Shown here: in pieces, positions 34,082-43,318 of the stretch | Layout: every line of letters begins with the position of its first letter | Numbering within the stretch: position 1 is the stretch's first letter | Assembly: GCF_052161615.1 (NCBI RefSeq) | Contig: NZ_CP197417.1 | Coordinates: forward strand, 5,766,001 to 5,830,000 | Length of the DNA stretch: 64,000 nt | Source of the DNA: Aeoliella sp052161615 | GTDB taxonomy: Bacteria > Planctomycetota > Planctomycetia > Pirellulales > Lacipirellulaceae | Reading direction: 5' to 3' | Made by a program: the position numbers and the translations under genes | Notes under the pieces: generated by a model | The model's database searches: none | What the model was told of the DNA's origin: nothing | What the model saw: only the letters and a program-made list of their open reading frames with translations

Positions 34082-34319
34082 CAACGACTTGCAGCATGAC
34101 GACTTTGGCCAGTCAGTGCCACAGTCAGCAAGCCTGACAACGTGTCGCCTCTGTCTCGCCTTGGCACGCCTTGACGGGCCCGGACAGGACGAGGCACTTC
34201 TTCGTCTCGTAGAGCGTTGGGACCAAATTCCGCCCCACGTTCGCAGTGCGGTTCTCACGCTCATCGACGCTACCGCCGCCTCCATCGGCGACAGCGATAG
34301 CCGTGGAGGGGCCTCATGA
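33978..34319 (+). CDS. Small ORF overlapping the attachment site
   Basis: 113 codons from ATG 33978, in another frame than the integrase it overlaps. The C-terminal part (LLRLVERWDQIPPHVRSAVL) matches the pattern of the fragment at 2650-2823. I know such tails as frequent neighbours of integrase genes in planctomycetes. The N-terminal half (GGGGNRTRVP) reads through the tRNA/tmRNA-like sequence and is probably a by-product of integration. It may or may not be translated. Confidence 0.4.
   Translation: MTPTGTKKRPLSQGASSGGGGNRTRVPISASTLSDNDLQHDDFGQSVPQSASLTTCRLCLALARLDGPGQDEALLRLVERWDQIPPHVRSAVLTLIDATAASIGDSDSRGGAS
33995..34022 (-). terminator. Terminator of a complement-strand RNA gene fragment
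   Basis: On the complement, a perfect 9-bp stem (CGCCCCCTG/CAGGGGGCG, 34002-34010 and 34014-34022) with a 3-nt loop is followed by seven Ts. It lies 5 bases past the end of the tRNA/tmRNA-like fragment and is oriented to terminate it. Confidence 0.8.
34028..34057 (-). other. Attachment-site candidate: 3' end of a tRNA/tmRNA gene
   Basis: On the complement, GCGGGTTCGATTCCCGC forms a perfect T-arm, followed by CGCCTCCA as an acceptor strand and discriminator. The preceding GGGAC resembles the end of tmRNA genes. The 5' half of a tRNA (a GGAGGCG partner) is not present within 120 nt, so only the 3' end is here. The integrase C-terminus overlaps it. Such remnants are typical attachment sites; the opposite copy is outside this window or unrecognised. 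Confidence 0.6.
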
Positions 34320-34950
34320 CGTTGCGAGATGCTACGCCCCGAGTTCTGGCGAGTAGTTGCGTCGACATCTCGCTGAGCGATGGAGCTGCCGCTGCCTACG
34401 CCAAGCAGCACGCCACTCGAAATTGTGGCGATACCTATCCACCAGTAATTGCACAGTCGTTGCCAACCGTTCGCGGGCCTCCGCTTGGCCAGCTGCTCGT
34501 GTACCGCTCGTCGTATTTTGCCGACAAGCCGCCATTCATTACCTCGTTCAAGTCACCAATAGTTTTCCAATCAGAAAGAAATTGTCGCCATGTCTAATCC
34601 ACTTAATTCTTCCCTTTCGCCAGCTTCGTCCACAACTACCGGCGTCTCCTGCGGTAAATCGCGAAGCGTAAGCTCGAAGACCACCAACCCACGCTTAGCA
34701 ATGCTAACTGAGGACATAGCTCCCCACCCAGAACCTTTTGAGGAGAAGGAGCAGGCGTCACGTAACGACTTGTCCTTCACCTACGTCATTTCAAGCGGGG
34801 GCATCTGGGAGGAGCCGACACGCAGCCCAGGTTGATAGCCGATGGCGGCAGTTCGGTCCTGGGCCGTTGGCCCAGGGCCGGAGCTCCGCTGTCCAGCTCA
34901 GTTCTTGTAATCCTATCTCACGACCGTCGTCCCAGCAGAGGAACTTCCCA
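34320..34950 (+). other. Stretch with only weak ORFs
   Basis: Right of the att candidate. Two doubtful forward frames occur: 34316-34597, whose ATG overlaps the previous TGA, and 34590-34835 (starts MSNPLNSSLSPASSTT, Ser/Pro-rich). Neither has a clear RBS or recognisable domain, so I do not annotate them as genes. No hairpin or IS end is seen. Confidence 0.4.
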
Positions 34951-35202
34951 ATGGCATCTAAAACTCACCTACTCCCCATATGGCTGCGGTTACAAGCAGA
35001 AAGGGGCGATAGCTTCGCCAAGTTGAGGGCGTTCAGCGTCGAGCTAACGACCCTCGGCAGAATGAAGTCTGACGGCTTGGTTTCGTCGGCCAACATTGGC
35101 GGCCGCTATGTAGCGGCAGACAAAGCGTGGAGACACTCCCCAACTTACGGCCTCAAGCACCTCTCAGACTTAGCTGGACTGGTCACCGAGGATTACGCGT
35201 AG
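34951..35202 (+). CDS. Small hypothetical protein, 83 residues
   Basis: From ATG 34951, with AGAGGAAC upstream. Begins MASKTHLLPIWLRLQAERGD and is basic and mostly helical, ending HLSDLAGLVTEDYA. Unrecognised. It precedes the rightward regulator genes of region 2 by about 150 nt. Confidence 0.45.
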   Translation: MASKTHLLPIWLRLQAERGDSFAKLRAFSVELTTLGRMKSDGLVSSANIGGRYVAADKAWRHSPTYGLKHLSDLAGLVTEDYA

Positions 35203-35348
35203 TGTCAAGCCAACTATCCAACGCAAGCGAAGTAGACCTCGCCACACCGAACAAGGCGAGAAACTTCACACATCTCTGAGCCGTACACCAATGCTGGTTT
35301 ATTTCCAGTCGTCCCACTCCCCACCCCACACCCCCGTGAGAACTCCTC

Positions 35349-35870
35349 ATGAATACCATCACACTCCATGACATCGCCCAACAGCTTGAGAATGAGAAAG
35401 CCAAGTCAGCCACCAAGGCAAATCAACTACGGACCGAACTGACGGATATGGATGATCAGATTGCTCGTCTCGACGGAGCAATCTCTGCGTTGCGAGGAAC
35501 AGCCCACGTAGGCACGAATGGCAAGACTTCGAAAAAGACGTCTGACAAGCGTAAGGTCGGCGCTCCGGCCGCCAGTCGTGCTCAAGTCGCCGACCTGATG
35601 GCGGCGACGCTTCAGCAGAAGGAAGCAATGCAGGAAGAAGAACTAAAGGTATCGATCGAGGAGCAACTCGTGCGAGCAGGCTTTAATCGCATGGGATATT
35701 CGTTGCGATTTAAGGAGGCTCTCGCCGATGCTCGTTTCGTCTGCGGAGTACAAGGTATCGAGCTCAGCCGGAGAACGCCCCTGGCGGCGTCGCGGTCGTT
35801 ATCCGAAGTCGCCGACGACGATTCGTCGGGACTAGTTGATCTCCCCCGCACTTCCAAGGAAACAATTTAA
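35349..35870 (+). CDS. Coiled-coil plus winged-helix-like protein, copy 2
   Basis: 173 residues. Residues 8-60 are a coiled coil with LRTELTDMDDQIARLDGAIS, very close in pattern to the copy at 32006-32389 (LRTELTEAERLVEV). A Lys/Ser-rich linker follows and then the shared C-terminal domain (EEQLVRAGFNRMGYSLRFKEALADARFV). It has a longer tail, rich in Ser and Asp. The paralogue pair straddles the integrase, one on each side of the att candidate, suggesting that each element carries its own copy. Confidence 0.6.
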   Translation: MNTITLHDIAQQLENEKAKSATKANQLRTELTDMDDQIARLDGAISALRGTAHVGTNGKTSKKTSDKRKVGAPAASRAQVADLMAATLQQKEAMQEEELKVSIEEQLVRAGFNRMGYSLRFKEALADARFVCGVQGIELSRRTPLAASRSLSEVADDDSSGLVDLPRTSKETI

Positions 35871-35985
35871 AACATTCACACCTGATGCACCTTTGGTGTA
35901 CACGACAGCCCCCTAAAAACTCCTAATTCTCTCGAACAATCATGACGGAAACCCTTGTTTACAGAACGTACACGGAGCACCAACC

Positions 35986-36324
35986 ATGAAGAAACTGTCA
36001 AGTAAGAAACCCAACGCGGCGCCGCGCAATCTGGTTACGTTTGAACTCTCACCAGAAGCATTCGAAGCCCTCGAACGAGATGCAGCCCAACATGGCGAAC
36101 GCTCGCACCACCAGCGGGCACGGGCAATCACGTTCCACTACCTTGCCAATCGCGACAGCATTGAGCAGCGAGCTTTGCTGGGCGGCATCGAATCTAAGCT
36201 CATGGGCGTCGCCGAGCTCATTCGACGCAATACCTACGCGGTGCTCGTGCACGCCGCCAAGATGGACAATGAGAAAGCAAAGGTCTGGATACGCGAAAGT
36301 TTATACGAACCGCTTGAAAAGTAG
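35986..36324 (+). CDS. Ribbon-helix-helix-like relaxosome accessory protein
   Basis: 112 residues directly before the MOBF relaxase (3 nt between stop and start). The N-terminal basic tail (MKKLSSKKPNAAPRN) is followed by LVTFELSPEAFEALERDAAQ, a ribbon-helix-helix pattern as in TrwA and TraY, which bind oriT. The C-terminal half is helical with LIRRNTYAVLVHAAKM. No membrane segment. Role: DNA binding at the oriT of region 2, inferred from position and pattern. Confidence 0.6.
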   Translation: MKKLSSKKPNAAPRNLVTFELSPEAFEALERDAAQHGERSHHQRARAITFHYLANRDSIEQRALLGGIESKLMGVAELIRRNTYAVLVHAAKMDNEKAKVWIRESLYEPLEK

Positions 36325-36327
36325 CAG

Positions 36328-39300
36328 ATGGAGATTGAAGTGCTCTCAGTCAGTGCATGCAGGAACCCCGACTACTACTTAGAGGTAGACCACGCCCTTT
36401 ACTACCTGACGGCAGATAGGGCAGGGGTGTGGTACGGTGACGGCGCGAGCTTACTCGACTTTACCGGTGAAGTTCTTGCCGAACAATTGAGAGCGGCCTT
36501 TAGTGGCCTTAGTTTTGACGGCTCCACGCGGCACGTCCAGACTCCCAAAGGAAGGAATCGCCAGCCAGCCTGGGACATGACCTTTTCCGCACCGAAATCT
36601 GTTTCTGTGCTTTGGTCCGTGCTTGGGGCAGCAGACCGTCACAAGATCGAGGCTTTGCTAATGCAGGCCACAAAGCGGGCTGTCGACTATCTCGATGCGA
36701 AGGCCTTATTTACCCGACGCGGCAAAGGAGGCGAAAGAGTTGAACACGCCAAAGGCGTCTACGCTCTTTGTCCCCACGGCACCAGCCGCTCCCAGGACCC
36801 ACAACTACACATTCACGCCCTTGCTATGAACATGTGCGTTCGAGAAGACGGGACAACCGGTACCATCCGAAGTAAGGATATCTATCTTCACAAGATGGTA
36901 GCGGGGGCTCTCTTTCGCTTAGAGCTCGCAAGTCTTCTTTCCAAAGAGCTGGGCCTCAAAATTAAAGCCGACGAATGGAGCTTCAAGCTAAGCGGAGTAC
37001 CACAGAGCCTTTGCGACGAGCAAAGCAAGCGACGCCAAGTCATCGAGCAGATCGCTAAAGAGGAAGGATGGGAGAGCCCTCAACTTATGGCCGAACTCGC
37101 CATCAAGACTCGCTCGGCCAAGGGTGTGGTATCTATGCCCGAATGTACCAGAGAATGGCTTGAAGCAGGTGAGAAGCATGGCTTCGGAAGGCAACAAGCA
37201 GAGCAGCTTCTTGACGCCGCGATGGACTCCGTCAGTTCAGGGCTCGCGACCCGTCTTACGAGCGACGCTCGTGATAAGCTGCTGCGTGAGGCCCTCAGTA
37301 ATAGCATCGAGTCCCTTTCAAGCAGCCAGTCTTACTTTTCAGAAAGAGAATTGCTTCAGAAAGTAGCCGTGTCCCTGCAGGCGAGCGAGCTAGATGCGAC
37401 CGACGTCATCGAGGCGGTCGAAGACGCGCTGGATGGCTTTCAACATAGAGTCGAGCTTACCGGACAAGACTATCGCTACTACGCAACTGAAGAAACACTA
37501 GCTTCTGAGCGGGAGTTACTGACCATCGCCGAAAAAGGCCGCCGCAAAGGCTCTCATCCCGTGAGTGACAAGGTCCTTGCTAAAGCCAAGAAAACCGTTG
37601 AAGAACGCTTGAGCAAGCAAATCGGCGTTGCCGCCTCACTCACCTTCGACCAGGACACGGCCCTCATCCACGCCACCCAGGAGCCTGGCAGCATAAAGCC
37701 CATCCAAGGGTACGCCGGTACCGGGAAGACTCAGATGCTTGAAGCGGCAAACCTCGCCTGGCAGCAGTCCGGCTATGAGGTTCTTGGAACCGCCCTATCC
37801 GGTAAAGCAGCAGCGGGCCTTGAATCGGCTAGCGGCATGCGTAGCGTCACTCTAAGTAAGCTCATGTTATCACTACTACCAGAGCTGACGCGTGATGAAC
37901 TGCGGAAGTGCTTTCCAGAAAGTGCCGCTACTACCTCGCAAGGGGCCTACTATGAGGGCTATCGAACGAAAGCATGGATGAAGAATCCGCTAGGAGAAGC
38001 CCTTAAGCAAATGGAAAGGGATTACAAGAAGCGCAACGCTATCCCAAGCTACTCGCTCACCGAGAAGTCTATCCTCGTTGTCGATGAGGCAGGGATGGTG
38101 CCGACCAAGCTGATGCTCCGAATAATGCAACAGTGCGACAAGGTTGGTGCCAAACTGATACTCATTGGCGACTCGCTCCAATTGCCGCCTATCGAAGCGG
38201 GCGGACCCTTTGTGTCGCTCTGCGATCGACTGGGTTGCCAGTATCTCACGACCGTCGTTCGCCAACGACAGGAATGGATGCGAAATGCGACTTACGCTTT
38301 AATTCAGAATGAACCGCGTCTCGCGCTCGACCTGTACGCGGCTAATGATTCTTTGCGGCTGGAAAAGAGCCACAAAGCCGCCATCTCTCACCTAATCGCG
38401 GACTACGGCAAGCTCAGTGCTGCGGACTTCAATACGTCGCTCGCATTAACTTCCACGCGAGCAGAAGCGGCACAAATCAATGCTGGGTTGCAGCAACGCC
38501 GACTAGCAGCAGGTCAGCTTAAAGGAAAGACTGCTTCGCTCAAGAATGGAGAACGCATTCACCTCAATGATCGCATCCTGTTTACCCGCAACGACTACCG
38601 ACTCGGTCTCCGAAACGGAATGCTTGGCACCGTCGCCAGCATTCACCAGCCGCAATGGAGGGGTGAGTCCGTGAGGGTGGAAGTGAAGCTGGACGCGCCA
38701 ACTCTCCCACAAGGGTCAAGCAAGAAGGTGGATGCTATCGTCGTCGACCTCGATAAGTATTCCAGCCTTCAGCTTGGTTACGCCGTTACAACACACAAGG
38801 CACAAGGAGCGACCGTCAAGTCGAGTTACGTACTCCTGGGTGAGTCGATGCTCAATAAGGAGATGGCGTTCACACAGCTTACGCGAGCTTCGCACAGCAC
38901 CGTTATCTATTCCGCAGAAGCCCAGCTTGGTAACAGTTTGGAGAGCCTGGCCAGTCGCCTCTCATACTCGTCCTCTAAGGATCTGGCCAACGATCATAAG
39001 ATTGTCATTCAATCAGAAGCCCGGATCGAGAAACGGCAAGTCTTGTTGCAAGAAACGCTCTCTCGATTAGCCAGTGGCACGAGCAAAGAGCTTGTCTCTC
39101 CCACGGCTTACCTTGCTGATGCGCGCTTTGCAACCAATCAGACGGGTGCTCTCTGGTTGTTAATCGCCGAGTACAGCAAGCTAGTTAACGCAGACTTCAG
39201 CAAGACCATCGCTGTCGTTAGCAATGCCAATGAAGCCAGACGCGTTAACAACGGCGTGCAGGAGCATCGCAAGGCTGCTCAGCAACTCAGCGTCGACTCG

Positions 39301-39924
39301 GTAGAGATTCGACAGGGAGAACGAGTCCATCGAGGAGACCGGATCCTCATCACCACCAACAACGACCAGGGTGTACCAACAACGCAGATTGGAACAGCGC
39401 TTGATTTGCCAGACGTCCCCTTCAACGCCGTGATGAAGCCCGGCGGCGAGGTCGCCTACTCTGCAAACCCGCCTTGGCTAACGGTCGAGCTCGACCCTAA
39501 AGAGCGGGCTGGTCAATCAGCTGAACCCAAGGAACGCATCCTCATTTCCGGACGAGACTTCGACAAGCTTCAACTCGGCTATGCGGCCACCGCGGATAGG
39601 CTCAAGGACATCAAGATTGAATCGTCGCTGGTCCTCCTGCCAGAGCAGAGGGGTGAACCGCACGAGATCGCCATCCAATTAACACGCGCCACCAAGGATG
39701 TGTCGCTCTTTGGGGAGCAATCCCACTATGGCCCGATCCTCGACGCAGGACGCGGAAAGGAAGCCTTTGAGAGATCTTTTGAGGCTCCCAAGCCCGAGGG
39801 CCCTCAAGAACGCTCGCAGACCTTACTCGATCGCTATAGGCAGGTTTTGGAAGAACAACAACGTGCAGGAATGGAACAAAATGAACAATCCCAGCTCTCA
39901 AGACAGCAATCTTTCCACCTCTAG
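36328..39924 (+). CDS. MOBF relaxase-helicase (TrwC/TraI type)
   Basis: 1198 residues. The relaxase domain (1-300) has tyrosines Y16/Y17 and Y25/Y26 as nucleophile candidates and the HUH motif H150...H161-x-H163 in DPQLHIHALAMN. The helicase domain has Walker A GYAGTGKT at 461-468 and DEAG at 586-589, as in RecD-like SF1 helicases, with RQRQE-type and THKAQGATVKSSYV motifs further on. Residues 900-1160 contain a second, weaker repeat of the UvrD-like C-terminal pattern (QLGYAATADRLKD). It nicks oriT and unwinds the transferred strand. Start chosen at ATG 36328, 3 nt after the accessory gene. The frame is intact and overlaps the coupling-protein gene. Confidence 0.92.
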   Translation: MEIEVLSVSACRNPDYYLEVDHALYYLTADRAGVWYGDGASLLDFTGEVLAEQLRAAFSGLSFDGSTRHVQTPKGRNRQPAWDMTFSAPKSVSVLWSVLGAADRHKIEALLMQATKRAVDYLDAKALFTRRGKGGERVEHAKGVYALCPHGTSRSQDPQLHIHALAMNMCVREDGTTGTIRSKDIYLHKMVAGALFRLELASLLSKELGLKIKADEWSFKLSGVPQSLCDEQSKRRQVIEQIAKEEGWESPQLMAELAIKTRSAKGVVSMPECTREWLEAGEKHGFGRQQAEQLLDAAMDSVSSGLATRLTSDARDKLLREALSNSIESLSSSQSYFSERELLQKVAVSLQASELDATDVIEAVEDALDGFQHRVELTGQDYRYYATEETLASERELLTIAEKGRRKGSHPVSDKVLAKAKKTVEERLSKQIGVAASLTFDQDTALIHATQEPGSIKPIQGYAGTGKTQMLEAANLAWQQSGYEVLGTALSGKAAAGLESASGMRSVTLSKLMLSLLPELTRDELRKCFPESAATTSQGAYYEGYRTKAWMKNPLGEALKQMERDYKKRNAIPSYSLTEKSILVVDEAGMVPTKLMLRIMQQCDKVGAKLILIGDSLQLPPIEAGGPFVSLCDRLGCQYLTTVVRQRQEWMRNATYALIQNEPRLALDLYAANDSLRLEKSHKAAISHLIADYGKLSAADFNTSLALTSTRAEAAQINAGLQQRRLAAGQLKGKTASLKNGERIHLNDRILFTRNDYRLGLRNGMLGTVASIHQPQWRGESVRVEVKLDAPTLPQGSSKKVDAIVVDLDKYSSLQLGYAVTTHKAQGATVKSSYVLLGESMLNKEMAFTQLTRASHSTVIYSAEAQLGNSLESLASRLSYSSSKDLANDHKIVIQSEARIEKRQVLLQETLSRLASGTSKELVSPTAYLADARFATNQTGALWLLIAEYSKLVNADFSKTIAVVSNANEARRVNNGVQEHRKAAQQLSVDSVEIRQGERVHRGDRILITTNNDQGVPTTQIGTALDLPDVPFNAVMKPGGEVAYSANPPWLTVELDPKERAGQSAEPKERILISGRDFDKLQLGYAATADRLKDIKIESSLVLLPEQRGEPHEIAIQLTRATKDVSLFGEQSHYGPILDAGRGKEAFERSFEAPKPEGPQERSQTLLDRYRQVLEEQQRAGMEQNEQSQLSRQQSFHL

Positions 39925-42900
39925 TCAAAGCGACGAGGTAGAAGTTCGAAAAGAGCAGCGAGCCCTCGCTTTGCTGCCGAAGTCCTATTCGTTTGAGTTG
40001 ACGGATACGTTTCGCGAGGCGTTTGCTAGCGAGAAGTCTGCCGTCGCCCTTCCATCATCGCACCGTGTTGCAATGTGGCGAAAGTACATTGGTGACGATG
40101 CTCAAGTCCATGAGAACCGAATGGTCGAGGAGTATAACCTTAGGCTCGGAGCCGAGTACGAACTAGCGGTGCGGAACGTCCAGAAGAACAACCGTAAGCT
40201 CCAGAAGCTGAACGAGGATGCACTTTGCAAGTACCAAGAACGCGTTACGGAGTTCAACGCGGCACACGCTGCGTGGGAACAAGAAATGGAACTAGAACAG
40301 GAGCGACTGGACCTTCAACTCCACGAACATTATAGGAATAAATCCATTCTTGCCCTGCATCAGCAGCGGGAAATGGTTAACCTCGCGGTCGATAACATTG
40401 CTAAGGTGGCGCTGTGGGAAAGGAAGGTCTCTCGCGCGATGAAGGCATCGCGTTGGCTTCTCATCTTTAGCGTAGCGTGTCTCTTTACGGGGACGTACCC
40501 AGGAATATGGATGAGTGGCGTATTAAGCTCTCTTTCTTTTTGGACACGTCGACGGGCGAATCGTGAGGGAAGAGACACCCTCGTTCAACAGCTTAACCAC
40601 TATGAGTACTTCTCAAGTCCGTACCGCGATAGGCGGCGTGCCCGAAAAGCAGGCGTAGACGGCCACGTTATATTTCATATATGCGAGCCTGACGCCACGT
40701 ACAAATGCCCCAACTTGTGCATCACATCACGTGACCTTTACGTCCATACTCCTCTACACGTTGCAGGGAAGTACGAGTGGGACGATCGTATCCCGGGTAG
40801 GCATGTTCAAGAACGCGCTCCGCTTGGGCACTACACCACAGACGAGTTTGACGACCCAGAGACTCGAAAAGTTCCCGTGGGTTTATACTTGGTATTCGGT
40901 GTGCCTTTATTCGGAGCGTTATTGAACACGTTACATTCCCGGTTTGACGACGCCCTTATTGCACGAAAAGCGTCGATGCTAAAACTATCCATCTACGACC
41001 ATCGATGGAAGAAACACAATCCACCCCCAGAGTCTTTGAACACCTTCTTATCGTGGTGGGAGAATGTATGCGACCATACTTCAGTTGCGAGGCGCATGGC
41101 AGCCTTGCCCGAGCCCAAGCCTCCCGCCGAGCCGCTGCGTCATCCTCTGATGGCAATGCCACCTTTGCCTCAGTTTAAAACGCCCAGAGAAATAATGCCG
41201 CCAGATAGCTGCTTCGACACCACCGAAATGGGTGACATCGAGCACGTCTTCAAAGGATCACAAGTCTACGGAATTGAGCAGGTGACGACGCTTGCAAGGG
41301 CTCATCTGTTTGCAGGCGATAAGGTCCGTCCGCACTTTCAGTTTGGTGGGGTGCCGTTTGCAACAACTGGCAACTCGCCCCATATGTTGGTTGTCGGAAC
41401 GACAGGGTCAGGGAAGACGACAACGTTGCTTCGATTAATGTCATCGCTCTTGCCGCTCTCGAACGCTCAAGCCACAAGATTGGCAGAGCACTTATCGAGC
41501 GGCACGGCACCGTATCCCGAATCAAGCCATCAATGGAGCCGAAGTCAAATGCATCAAGCCGTCGTCTACAACGCGAAAAGCGAGTACCTCAAGTATCTCG
41601 AAGCCTTTGGGTTTGACAGCGATGTCGATCTCTTCAACCTCGACCCGGCTGACCCAAACGGCTACGCTTGGGACGTTGCTGCCGACATCAACGACTACGA
41701 GAGCATCCAAAAGTTCTCCGAACAACTGATTCCAAAGAGTACGGCAGCCTCCCAGGACAAGAACCAGGAGTTCTGGAATGGCACTGCTCGGACTGTTCTG
41801 GAGGCGATCATCGTCTCCTTTAGAAACGCCGCCCGCCACGCTGGAGAAGAGCCCTCGTGGACACTGCGAGACCTCGTAACTGCCGTGGCGTCCGACGACT
41901 CTATCAAGCATATTCTTAGATGGCACGATACACCCGTACAAAAACTCCACGAGTGCTTCGGTCTAGCAGACACACAAACATCGAGCGTCATGATGACCCT
42001 CCGGAATTGTCTCAGTGAATTTCGCCTGGTCGCTAATCGCTGGTATGACGCTCGAAATCGCGGACGAGCAATCAGCCTGAAGAAATGGTGCTTGGAGGGG
42101 GGGCACAGCGTCCTCGTGCTCCCCAACACGCTAGAACTCGTCGCTTCCTATGCACCGCTCAACAAAGCCTTGGTTAAGGCTCTCACAGGGCTCTGGCTAG
42201 ATGACACGTACTCCATTTACATCGATGAAAATGGAAAACGACAGAAGAGACACCGGCATCTGTTTATCGACGAGTTTGGCCAAGCTGGCCAGTTTGATGA
42301 ACTTGAACGACTAATGGCCGAAGGTCGCTCTTATGGCGTCAATGTTGTGCTTGGACTTCAGCAACTTTCTCAGGTAAGAAAAGCCTACGGCGAAGACGGG
42401 TCTGAAACCATCATCGGCCTTTGCTCGTATTTGGCGTGCCTTAAGTCGAACGATACAAGAACGCGAAAGTGGATGAGCGAACACATCGGAAACTGCCTGC
42501 GTTCTTACGAAAAAGCTACGTTTACCTACTCAACGAGCAAAGGGATAACGAATACGACCTCCGAAAATCGTACGGATGGTCAATCCGAAGGCAGTAGTAG
42601 ATCACTTAACGCGAGCAGCTCGAAAGGAACATCCGACACCGTTGGCTCTTCTGTCTCCAATTCAATTGCCAATCAGCAAAGCACCACATCGGCTTCTAGA
42701 CCCGGAGAGCGAGGCTCGGTCACAACCGGTACTACGGTGACCCATGGTTTAGCGGATAATAGTTCTCACTCGAACAATGAGTCTACAAGCGAGGGGACGA
42801 CTACCGGCTCGTCGCATCAAAGGAACACCAGCACTTCGAAAGGTACAAGCGAAGCTGTCAATAACACAACGAATCAGGGCACTTCAACTACCACGGAGCT

Positions 42901-43318
42901 TCGCGGGGAACCCGCCGTCGAAGCGGATGAGTTCGGCAACTTTCCGGACCCGGAAACGACCGGCAAATGCGAAGGCATTTACCTAACGCCTACGCTGCCG
43001 GTCTTCAGAACAACGCTGCGGATGGCACAGATGCAACCGGAGTTCGAGTTCCCTGAGAAGTTGGACCGACCGAAGGTCAGGCGAAACGACGAACAGGATC
43101 AGGCGGTCAGCAGGTCGATAGAATGGGGTCCAGAAGATCTGCAAAGGCTGTTCCTGGATAAGCCTCACACGCTGCCCGAGATTCGGCACATGCTCATACT
43201 TCCCGCCGCATCACCCGTCGAGAAGGAGCGAACAAGCAGGGTGGCTGACCAGCAGTTGATTCAACATCAGGCTGCCCCCGATGACTACGGAACGCCACTC
43301 GCAGACTTCGATTTCTAA
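39881..43318 (+). CDS. TrwB/TraD-like coupling ATPase with Ser/Thr-rich tract
   Basis: 1145 residues. I choose ATG 39881, with AGGA upstream; it overlaps the end of the MOBF gene by 44 bp. An N-terminal coiled coil (about 80-145) precedes two hydrophobic segments (WLLIFSVACLFTG and VPVGLYLVFGVPLFGALL). The ATPase domain has Walker A GTTGSGKT at 506-513 and Walker B FIDEF with D797 and E798. After it, residues 887-1010 form a low-complexity Ser/Thr/Gly/Asn tract with repeated TSKGT elements, then a conserved C-terminal end (PVFRTTLRMAQMQPEF). It links the relaxosome to a transfer channel. No VirB-type channel genes lie in the window. The Ser/Thr tract is unusual for coupling proteins. Confidence 0.85.
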   Translation: MNNPSSQDSNLSTSSQSDEVEVRKEQRALALLPKSYSFELTDTFREAFASEKSAVALPSSHRVAMWRKYIGDDAQVHENRMVEEYNLRLGAEYELAVRNVQKNNRKLQKLNEDALCKYQERVTEFNAAHAAWEQEMELEQERLDLQLHEHYRNKSILALHQQREMVNLAVDNIAKVALWERKVSRAMKASRWLLIFSVACLFTGTYPGIWMSGVLSSLSFWTRRRANREGRDTLVQQLNHYEYFSSPYRDRRRARKAGVDGHVIFHICEPDATYKCPNLCITSRDLYVHTPLHVAGKYEWDDRIPGRHVQERAPLGHYTTDEFDDPETRKVPVGLYLVFGVPLFGALLNTLHSRFDDALIARKASMLKLSIYDHRWKKHNPPPESLNTFLSWWENVCDHTSVARRMAALPEPKPPAEPLRHPLMAMPPLPQFKTPREIMPPDSCFDTTEMGDIEHVFKGSQVYGIEQVTTLARAHLFAGDKVRPHFQFGGVPFATTGNSPHMLVVGTTGSGKTTTLLRLMSSLLPLSNAQATRLAEHLSSGTAPYPESSHQWSRSQMHQAVVYNAKSEYLKYLEAFGFDSDVDLFNLDPADPNGYAWDVAADINDYESIQKFSEQLIPKSTAASQDKNQEFWNGTARTVLEAIIVSFRNAARHAGEEPSWTLRDLVTAVASDDSIKHILRWHDTPVQKLHECFGLADTQTSSVMMTLRNCLSEFRLVANRWYDARNRGRAISLKKWCLEGGHSVLVLPNTLELVASYAPLNKALVKALTGLWLDDTYSIYIDENGKRQKRHRHLFIDEFGQAGQFDELERLMAEGRSYGVNVVLGLQQLSQVRKAYGEDGSETIIGLCSYLACLKSNDTRTRKWMSEHIGNCLRSYEKATFTYSTSKGITNTTSENRTDGQSEGSSRSLNASSSKGTSDTVGSSVSNSIANQQSTTSASRPGERGSVTTGTTVTHGLADNSSHSNNESTSEGTTTGSSHQRNTSTSKGTSEAVNNTTNQGTSTTTELRGEPAVEADEFGNFPDPETTGKCEGIYLTPTLPVFRTTLRMAQMQPEFEFPEKLDRPKVRRNDEQDQAVSRSIEWGPEDLQRLFLDKPHTLPEIRHMLILPAASPVEKERTSRVADQQLIQHQAAPDDYGTPLADFDF

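Noticed and set aside
34028..34150. Complete tRNA or tmRNA gene on the complement
   Set aside because: Only the T-arm and 3' acceptor strand are present; no matching 5' acceptor, D-arm or anticodon arm is found.
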